Source of the DNA: Raphanus sativus
Taxonomy: Eukaryota > Streptophyta > Magnoliopsida > Brassicales > Brassicaceae
Direction of reading: 5' to 3'
NCBI RefSeq assembly: GCF_000801105.2
Contig: NC_079516.1
Location: 24,031,043 to 24,095,042 of the forward strand
Length of the DNA stretch: 64,000 nucleotides
This document shows, in pieces, positions 56,628 to 64,000 of this stretch. Each line of letters starts with the position of its first letter. Within the stretch, counting starts at the first letter, position 1. Under the pieces are notes generated by a model, which made no database searches, had not been told where the DNA came from, and was given only the letters and a program-made list of their open reading frames with translations. Position numbers and translations under genes: made by a program.

Positions 56628-56826
56628 TAAGCATGATCAGAAATACGTTAGGATGATCATTGTTGGTTTAACATTTAATCGACATTCACTACCAAAATTC
56701 AAATAGTTGGAATGGAGGCATGACCATGTCAACGGATTTTCACTTTTGATAGACTCTCCAATTATTTCCATGGTGGTGCATTATGGATTGTCTGAGTTTG
56801 AAAACTAAACTACTCTCTACTAGATC
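56628..56826. repeat. 195-bp duplicated sequence, copy B
   Basis: Second copy of 55686-55880, directly right of the isolated LTR. Confidence 0.9.
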
Positions 56827-56845
56827 ATAACTTCTTCTTTGTCAA

Positions 56846-56933
56846 GACTTTACTAGATCATAAGTTCATAACTAAACAACAGAAAGTACAAGACTTTACT
56901 AGATCATAAGTTCATAACTAAACAACAGAAAGT
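56846..56933. repeat. Tandem duplication of a 45-bp unit
   Basis: AAGACTTTACTAGATCATAA continuing through CAGAAAGTAC is present twice in tandem, immediately right of copy B. Confidence 0.8.
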
Positions 56934-58418
56934 ACAGAAACAGAGAATTAAGAGATTAGAGACATAAACAGAGGTCAACAAAAAAAAAAAAAATTCGTGA
57001 AACGTTGAGTAGTGGCTAAATCAAAGAAGAACACATGCAATGCAGCGTTTGGTACTGTCTATTGTAGTGACAAATTATTGTGAATCGGTCTGGTAACATG
57101 CAAACTCATCTGAGGACGATCTAAATTATCATTCACCATGAACCTAATCCCAATTCCCTGGAATGTTCAGCTCTATGCTACCTTCTACCTCTTGTGCAGA
57201 GGAGGAACAATCATTTCAATAGCGAGGGAAAACAATGTATCGCCACATGTATCATTAAACAGCCATAACATAAACAATCTTTACAAAAAAAAGAAGACAG
57301 AGCATAGACAAATCATTGCGGCATGCGACTTCATTTCAACGATCATTCAATCGCATCTTGTCTCTTTAGTTCACAGATTACGCGTTCCAACTCAGCCCTC
57401 ATTTCTTTTAATTTGCGACTTTCACTCTCTTACTCTTCAATGTTCTCAAAACATCTTTTTGTTCCTCCACTTCGTTAAAAGTTACCATCACGCTAACAGC
57501 TTACCACTCTCAAATTAGAACAAACAAAAATGAGGACTGAGATGAAACGCATGCATTGTAGTGTATGTTGTAGTGACAGATTCTTATGAATCAATCTAGT
57601 AACATATGCAAACTCATCTGAGGTTGATCTAAATTATCACTCACGATGAAACCATGTAGTGCAGATAAGTACCAATCTGACCAGCTTTTATTAGCCGTTA
57701 GGATTGATTGCTTTATAAATAAAGTTCACAAAGGCGTTAAGACAGGCCAAACACCATAGAACTCCATGGTTTGCAACTCTATATACAAATACTCAACCTC
57801 ATCAGTCTCGGGAGTCATCTGCCTTTCCACGCATCAGGAAATGGACTTCATCACCGAGATAGAGAACTTGTAAAATCACTCTTCATCGTCGACATGTTTA
57901 AATGAATAAATCGGATTAAGAAAATGCGTTAGCTCCCCCGGAATGTTCAACTCCACGCTACTTTTTACCTTCTCATCATCTATCATTTCAATAGCAAAAT
58001 AAAACAACGTAATATCAAGAAACAGCCATCACATTTAGAAAACGAGACAGAGAGCATAAACAAAAGTCAGCTCCATTGCATTATTATGTTTCATTTAGAC
58101 AAGAATTCTATAAGACAAAAACATAATCCCTAGGCAATCTACACGTTATCTCCTCCTAAAGATCTAATTTTCCAGGTCTTACAGAGACATGGAGCAATCA
58201 CCTCAAATGGCGGAAGAATGATTACGTAAAGGAACCATCTTTAACACGCAAAACCGAAAAACAAGTGACACCCATTATCAACCTTAGACGATTAACCCCA
58301 AAGGAAAGCAATTTAGGGAATCTTACAGAGACATGGAGCAATCATCTCCATTAGATTCAGACAAGAATTCTAAAAGACAAGGATCAATAACCATCAATGG
58401 CGCTCAAAGGAACCATTT
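56934..58418. other. Intergenic or 3'-transcribed DNA with degenerate tandem copies
   Basis: No supported gene. Two diverged copies of a block are visible: GTAGTGACA.ATT..T.TGAATC with CAAACTCATCTGAGG at 57065 and 57570, and GGAATGTTCA(G/A)CTC with TACCTTCT and ATCATTTCAATAGC at 57160 and 57940. It may include the 3' part of the mitochondrial-type gene at 58898. Confidence 0.45.
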
Positions 58419-58898
58419 TTAACACTCAAAATCAAAAACCAAGAGGGACCCGTCATCTATCTTTAGACGATAAACCACAAAAGGAAAGCTATTCGTACTT
58501 GGAGGAATGAAGAAAGAGGAACAGGGCCAGCCAGAAGAAGACGACAGAGAGAAAGCTTCCTCCTTCTTCAACGGATTCGTCACCATGTTCATCATATAAG
58601 CGACCTTCCCGGCCGTCTTCTGATGCTGCGGCGGCGGGACCCAGAAAGAGGAGCCGGGAGCGAGAGGGAGCCAATCAGGAGTCGAGTTCTTGACGGCGAT
58701 CTTTTGGAAATACTCGTTCAGGCTCTTGCGTTCGGCTTCGGCTTTAGTGGTCGCTGATGAGGACGACGAGTCGAGGTCGATTTCGGTTTGGTGCGGTTTT
58801 GATGAATAGTGACGGCGGTTAAAACAGACGACGTTTCGCGCCGGCTCGTTGAAACGACGGAGGAGGAATCTTCCGTGGGGAATTAGGGTTTTCGACAT
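58419..58898 (-). CDS. Small probable mitochondrial protein of unknown function
   Basis: The frame starts MSKTLIPHGRFLLRRFNEPA at 58898, an Arg-rich amphipathic N-terminus typical of a mitochondrial presequence, and continues with SLNEYFQKIAVKNSTPDWLP and SFWVPPP, blocks I associate with a small uncharacterised plant family. An upstream in-frame ATG at 58934 is less likely. The conserved part ends near GWPCSSFFIPPS; the rest (to 58419) looks like intron read-through, since CCTCCAA-GTACGA at about 58500 could be a splice donor. No downstream exon was found with confidence. A GA-rich leader precedes the start. As drawn, 159 residues. Confidence 0.65.
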   Translation of the reverse strand: MSKTLIPHGRFLLRRFNEPARNVVCFNRRHYSSKPHQTEIDLDSSSSSATTKAEAERKSLNEYFQKIAVKNSTPDWLPLAPGSSFWVPPPQHQKTAGKVAYMMNMVTNPLKKEEAFSLSSSSGWPCSSFFIPPSTNSFPFVVYRLKIDDGSLLVFDFEC

Positions 58899-59133
58899 TT
58901 TTAGAGAGAGAGAGAGTTCGGGCTTTGTTTCCAAATTTATAAATGATGACGGAGAAGTGAGTGAGGCGGGTGAAACGGATACGGGAAAGGATCCGAGTTC
59001 GATTGTGAACTCTTAAAATCTCGAGGTTTTGGGCCTGGCCTGGGCTTCTTTTAAAGATGTTTCTTAATTTACAATTTATGATTTCAAAGAAATTGCGGTT
59101 ATATAGGCGGATCCGGTCCATACGATGTTTTTA

Positions 59134-59735
59134 GGACGTGACTGGTGTAACCGCAGCGGTTGCGGTTGCGGGAGTTTGCGGGTGTGGGTAGTTACGGTTT
59201 TAAGTGTTTTCTAGAGATTTGTATGACTGGTACAGCTGTTAGAAATTGTTGCGTTTGCGGAATTCTTATGACTCGTAAACTACCAAACGCAACATCTGTT
59301 AAATAATAATTTAACAATATTTACATTTTAGGTAATTATAAAAATATTAAAAATCATAATAACATGATAAATATAAAATTTATATTTATAAAATCATATT
59401 ATTCAATTTTAAAAATTTATAGAAAATATTTTAGTTTTGAATTTTTATAATATAAATTGAAATATAATATGAATACATTTTACAATTTCTATTATTTCAA
59501 TTGAAAATTTTTATTGGATATTTTTAGTATTATTTTATTTATTCTGTTTTTAAAGAAAAAAAAATTATCCTCCCGCAACCGCAAACGCTAGCTGGAACCA
59601 GCTTTTGATTTTAAGAGGTTCGGAGCGGTTTGAAGCGATTTATAGCGTTTTCTGTGATTGTTTCGAAACGCCAACAACCGCTATGAACCGCAAAAGCTGC
59701 GTTTGCGGGTGGTAGCGGGAAAACCAGTCAGCCCC
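59134..59735. mobile_element. Harbinger-like MITE, 602 bp, TSD TTA
   Basis: Left terminus GGACGTGACTGGTGTAACCGC; right terminus read inward GGGGCTGACTGGTTTTCCCGC. TTA flanks both ends (59131-59133, 59736-59738). Subterminal GC-rich stretches with GCGGTT/AACCGC and GTTTGCGG motifs enclose an AT-rich, non-coding centre. Termini of the form GG...TGACTGGT with TTA duplication fit PIF/Harbinger (Tourist-type) elements. Confidence 0.75.
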
Positions 59736-59738
59736 TTA

Positions 59739-60240
59739 AACCTGATCCGAACGTTGAATGACTGCTCTAGATCGCCGAATCATCAAGTCAAATAAACTGC
59801 AAATTAATTTATAAATTATTTTATTATATAATAATATATCAACTATGAAAATAAATATATAAAAACTAAATTTAAATATTTTCTAAATATTTAATAAAAC
59901 ATAAAACAATGGTTGAATATTTACAAAATATTTAACTTTATTTTTAATATTTTATCTTCACTTGACATACAAAATATCAAAAAATAATTTAGACTATGTA
60001 AAACTTTTTGTTACAAGTTAAGAGTTTTGACATCTAAAAAAAATTTAAAAATTTAAAAATTCATAAATATTTAAATGTCTAATGTGAATAAAAAAATTAA
60101 ACTTCAGATTTAAAATAAACCAAAAGTAAAACATCATAAATAAATAATCGATAACAAAAATAAACTAATACTAAATTAAATCAACTAATTTTAGTTGGAT
60201 CTATCATTGTTCACTTAATTTTTTCAAGTAAACCTACAAA
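59739..60240. other. AT-rich intergenic DNA
   Basis: No gene seen. Confidence 0.5.
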
Positions 60241-60259
60241 TAATAAGTAAAAGTATTTA

Positions 60260-60520
60260 TTGATTCAACCACAGGTTCAACCGGTAACCGGGTTCCAGGT
60301 TTTAGTCAGTTTTGCGGGTTTTATTAGATTTTTAAATATTGTTGTTTTCATAAAACTTAAGCCGTTTTTATCTTGGGTCACCAAGTTTACCGGTAACTGA
60401 GTTCTGGGTTTAGTGGGGTTTTTAAATATTAATTTTTTCACAAAATCCAAACCGGATTTATCTTGGATCAACGAGTTTACCGGTTTAACCGTATGCCTGG
60501 GTCGGATTTCAAACACTGGG
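60260..60520. repeat. Degenerate tandem repeat, unit about 115 bp
   Basis: GGTAAC(C/T)GGGTTC..GGTTTAGT(C/G), GGGTTTTTAAATATT, TTCA.AAAA..AA.CCG and TTTATCTTGG(G/A)TCA.C.AGTTTACCGGT recur twice in order. It yields a spurious minus-strand frame with repeated NLxTQDKNG-like segments. Confidence 0.65.
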
Positions 60521-60552
60521 TCGATAAAAAAAAATTGAATGCTTTTACTAGT

Positions 60553-60704
60553 ATTTATATAAACTATTCGATATGACGAACCCTAATTATTTTGTAGACC
60601 TACTTTCTTTTGGATTCGAGGCGCAAGACTTGTAAGAAAACATGTCTACTAATAGGAACGAGGAGGCGCCTCCTGAGCGCATAGGTGGTAAAACGTCTGT
60701 GTGA
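60553..60704 (+). other. Possible truncated gene start upstream of the third copia element
   Basis: A TATA-like TTTATATAAAC at 60554 precedes a leader and an ATG at 60642 reading MSTNRNEEAPPERIGGKTSV to a stop at 60704, 14 bp before the LTR. It may be the first exon of a gene cut off by the insertion, or coincidence. A 14-bp palindrome AGGAGGCGCCTCCT lies at 60661. Confidence 0.25.
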
Positions 60705-60718
60705 TGGGACATCAAAAG

Positions 60719-61292
60719 TGAAGATGTATGGTCAAGACGATGATGTAACAGAGCATAAATAGTTCATGAAGTGTGACATAGAGACACACGAGTCGTGAGA
60801 TGCACGTGTTGAGGCAGATGCATTAAAGGAAGATTTAATGAAGAGCCAGATAAAAGGAAGTCTTGAAGAAGAAGCAATTGATTTCAAGAGAAAAGAAAGA
60901 TTGGCTTATTCGATGAAGGACAAGAAATGGAAAGTTTCCATTGAATAGATCTTTAGGTTTAAGGTTTCCTCTGAGATATATAAAGAGGGTCTTGGCACTG
61001 TGTTTTCAATTAACACACACAGAGATATTTTAGCAATAGAGGTTTTGTACGTCCGGAGAAGGAGAGGCAAAGCATCTAGGGGTTAGGAGCTTAAGTGGTT
61101 CAGAGACTGTCTTAGGTCTGTGAACGTGTAAGGCTAGTCAACAAGTCAAGGTTTGTCTTGAGCTTGATTGAAAGATTGCTTTTAGAAAGAACTTGTATGT
61201 GCTTTTAAAAGAATCAATCTAGTCGTATTTCTTGGAAAAGATTATCCATGTGTTACTGTGTGTTCTAGTTTGTGTAGCTCGCTTATCTTACA
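60719..61292 (+). repeat. 5' LTR of the third copia element
   Basis: TG...CA termini, TATATAAAGAGGG (TATA box) near 60978, and a primer site just after it. No TSD could be read because the other end is missing. Confidence 0.7.
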
Positions 61293-61358
61293 TTAAAAAT
61301 TGGTATCAGAATAGGTATATGTGCTTCGTTTTTAAACAGGTAGGATCCTGCGGAGTAA

Positions 61359-63790
61359 GATGGAGAGCTATCACGAGATGGTGCAGAACTCAAAGGTTGT
61401 TCTAGAAGTAGGAAACTATGGGTTCTCGAAAGCGCGCATGAAGGCTACAATCAAGAGTATAAACCCATTAGCGTGAAAAACTGTGGAATCTGGATGGACT
61501 TCCCTGTTGCAAGAGGTGATGATGGGAAATACATACCCAAGAAAGAAGAGCTCTGGACAGATGAGGAGAACAAAATGGCAAAATTCAATGCTAGAGCTCT
61601 GACTGCCATTCACTGCAGTGATGCTAGAAAACAATTCAAGCTGATTCAAGGATGTGAGGCAGCAAAAGATGCTTGGGATATCCTACAGAGGCACTTTAAA
61701 GGAACATTGAAAGTCCAAAGCTCAAGGAAGGACATGCTTGCGACCCGATTTGAAGAGTTAAAGATGGAAGAGCATGAATCAATTGGTGATTTCAGTTCCA
61801 AACTCAGCTCACTGGCACAAGAAGCACTTACCCTTGGGAAAAAATACAAAGATAAGAAATTGGTGAAGAAGTTTCTGAGGTGCTTGCCGGCTAAGTTCAT
61901 GGCATACAAAGCAGCCATGAGTTTGTCCTTAAACACCGACGAGATGACGTTTGATGAAGTAGTTGGTATGCTTCAAGCTCATGAGGTGGAAGTGTCTGGT
62001 GGAAAGAAAGAAAAAGGGATTGTTCTTGTCCTAGTTGAGAAAGACCAGACGGAAGATAATGATCCAGTGATTCTCTTGGTGAGAAGGTTTGAGAGAGCGT
62101 TGTGAAAAATTGAGCAAGGACAGAAGAAGTTTGTTCCTGGAAGAAAGGCAGCAGAATCTGACAAGAATCCCAGGAAGAACAACCTGAAGTGCTACGAATG
62201 CAAAGGATATGGACACTTCAGGACTGAATGTCCAACGGTTAAGAGAAGGGAGTTCCAGTGTCATGGATGCAAAGGGTATGGTTATACTCAAGCTGAGTGC
62301 AAAGCTGATGGAAGAAGGAAACAAGACAAGTCCATGATAGGAATCAATGACAGTGACTCAGACAGCGAGAGTGAAGAAGAAGTGAACAACTTTATGGCTT
62401 TTCTTGGAATAATGGAATGTGAATCAGGCTCAGAAAGTGATGCAGAACTGGAAAATGAGCTGGATGAGAGCTACAAGAAAGTTCGTGAGACATTGGTGAA
62501 ACTGGGTATGGAAAATCTCTCACTAGCTAAGGAGAAATCTCAGCTAGAAACTGAAATTGCGAAACTACGTGATGAACTACATAGAGAAGCTAAGCTAGCC
62601 AAGGAAAGTGTCAACTTAATCAAAGAGAAATTGATCCTTGTAAAACAAGCTGAAGAACTCCGAGAAGAAGTTATTGCTGAGAAAAAGAAAGCTTCCGATC
62701 TTCAAGTTGAACTAGATCAACAGTACAAGAAAATTAAGATGCTCACGGGAACCAAACAACTAGACAAGATTCTGAGCAATGGCAAAACTGAATATTCACA
62801 CATGAGACTTGGCTATACTGGAAGACAAAGTGGTGCAACGGGTACAACACGCTTTGTGTCTGGAGGATTCACACATGCTGAAGAAAGTAAGATACAAATT
62901 GCCTCAGAACAATTTATTGGGTGCTTCTACTTTGGGAAGTATGGTCATTACAAGAGGTACTGTTACAAGTATCTTGAGAGAGTCAAGCAAGCTTGGAGAC
63001 AACGCAAGATCTGGAGAATTGGTAAGACCTCTCAAGGATGGATGAAGAATATTGATCTATACCCACAAGCAGCTACTGATGCAAGAAGTAACTTCCGATG
63101 TAATATGACAATGGTCTCAGATTATGTGAATTCAGATGAGCCGTGGTACTTTGACAATGGATGCTCTAAGCATATGACAGTAAACGCTGAGTATATAGAC
63201 AAGGTCTCGAAACTAGAAGGAGGAAAAGTTACCTTTGGAGACGGAGGGTATGGAGTGATTCAAGAGAAAGGTACTACATGCAGTTCTGAGTCGCCCAGAC
63301 TAGGGAATCTCTACTTTGTCAAAGGACTAAAAGAAAATCTGATAAATGTGAGTCAGTTATGTGATGAAAGACTCACAGTGGTTTTCTCAGTAGTAGATTG
63401 TCGAGCTATTAATCAGTATATAGTGACTATACTACAAGGAATCAGATTTGGCAACAACTGCTACATGTGGGAGAAGAAGATCAAGTGCATGTCAGCGCAA
63501 GGGAACGCTGAGCTATGGCACCGAAGGTTGGGCCACATGAACGTCAGGAACATGACCAACTTGGTTCACAACGACATGGTCAGAGTACCCAAACTCAAGA
63601 TTGATGATAAATTGGTATGTGGGGCATGTAATCAAGGAAAACAAGTGAAGATGCAACACAAGAAAGTTACTGATGTACAAGCATCAGTACCATTGGACCT
63701 AGTTCACATGGATCTCATGGGTCCAATTTAGACTGAGAGCATTGGAGGCAAGAGCTATGTATTCGTGCTTGTCGATGACTTTACTATGTA
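61359..63790 (+). pseudogene. Copia Gag-protease-integrase polyprotein with several stops
   Basis: From ATG 61359 (MESYHEMVQNSKVVLEVGNY) a TGA at 61474-61476 replaces a Trp codon and the frame shifts near 61500. Gag core continues (SSRKDMLATRFEELKMEEHE) to a TGA at 62103-62105. After it come knuckle CYECKGYGHFRTEC, a second knuckle with Tyr instead of His (CHGCKGYGYTQAEC), a long coiled coil (62450-62750), and a third degenerate knuckle (CFYFGKYGHYKRYC). Protease shows WYFDNGCSKHMT, with Asn where Ser or Thr is usual after the Asp. GAG_pre-integrase (LWHRRLGHMN, CGACNQGK) is intact; a TAG at 63729-63731 interrupts integrase just before its core. Inactive. Confidence 0.85.
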
Positions 63791-64000
63791 CACGGTATTT
63801 TCGTGTACACTCTAACAATTTTGTTTTTGTTTTTGATTATTGATATCTCACTATTTATGAGTTTTAAATTCTATTTTAATTCATTTTAGTCATATAGATT
63901 GCAGATAGGTGTATATATGTGTCTATTTACATTTGATTGGGTTTGAAGTGAATAATTGAAAGTTAAGACTAAATTAAGAGGTTATTTCTGTAATTTGGAA
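63791..64000. other. AT-rich DNA after the copia break
   Basis: No coding sequence. A hairpin GTACACG..CGTGTAC spans about 63787-63811 right at the break. Confidence 0.5.

Larger units (their letters stand above)
60719..63790 (+). mobile_element. Third Ty1/copia element, 5' part only
   Basis: A 574-bp LTR (60719-61292) begins TGAAGATGTATGG, the same start as the gag-only element's LTR, and ends TCTTACA. A slightly diverged primer site TGGTATCAGA is at 61301-61310. Gag, protease and the start of integrase follow, then coding sequence stops abruptly near 63790 and AT-rich DNA follows. Reverse transcriptase, RNase H and a 3' LTR are absent from the window. Confidence 0.82.

Noticed and set aside
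60277..60516. 79-codon minus-strand frame with internal amino-acid repeats
   Set aside because: The protein repeats only mirror the ~115-bp DNA tandem repeat; no start context or homology.

Overview
The window reads as nuclear DNA of a crucifer (Brassicaceae, most likely Brassica or a close relative). The evidence is AT-rich intergenic DNA, GT-AG introns, an F-box/DUF295 pair of crucifer type, Ty1/copia elements primed by initiator tRNA-Met, and GC-rich CGGTCGCTATAGCGACCG palindromes that I associate with Brassica repeats. It is a transposon-rich segment with a few host genes. Homology calls come from recognising family motifs by eye; no search was run.

Host genes. (1) A PRCC-like gene on + (22484-24571, two exons). 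(2) A PHD-finger gene on - (27534-24979, six coding exons, with a CW-like zinc finger in its 3' exons), convergent with the first. (3) An intact two-exon F-box/DUF295 gene on + (38271-39538). (4) A second F-box/DUF295 gene on + (47188-51622), split by a young retrotransposon. (5) A small probably mitochondrial protein gene on - (58898-58419). Weaker candidates are a spliced - transcript around 29240-31240, a - gene remnant at 45000-45610, an RPA1-like first exon at 15152, and a decayed bZIP pseudogene at 15600-16126 on -.

Transposon layout. 697-2473: 5' LTR and gag/protease of a broken copia element. 2570-3678: LINE 3' end with target-site duplication (TSD). 4609-5921: gypsy-like LTR sequence with palindromes. 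5922-7347: PIF/Harbinger element with a frameshifted transposase. 7612-12030: LINE on -, into which a 2.46-kb CACTA element (7642-10096, TSD GGA) inserted. 13152-14531: solo LTR (TSD GCGTG). 16889-22310: complete-length but degenerate copia element on -. 31590-37860: AT-rich repeat graveyard with Helitron-like ends, a tandem array and a LINE fragment. 39948-42731: three hAT-type elements, one nested. 45635-46145: LINE fragment. 47747-51132: gag-only copia element. 51796-55685: large coding-free LTR element (LARD type). 55912-56626: another LTR between two copies of a 195-bp sequence. 59134-59735: Harbinger-like MITE. 60719-63790: 5' part of a third copia element.

Most boundaries were fixed by TSDs read directly from the sequence, which gives a fairly complete insertion history. 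The biologically sharpest case is the young gag-only element that interrupts an otherwise open F-box reading frame. I saw no clear new multi-gene system. The unusual items are structural: nested insertions, inverted hAT pairs, an LTR-plus-primer-site insert flanked by a 195-bp duplication, and host introns grown by tandem duplication.
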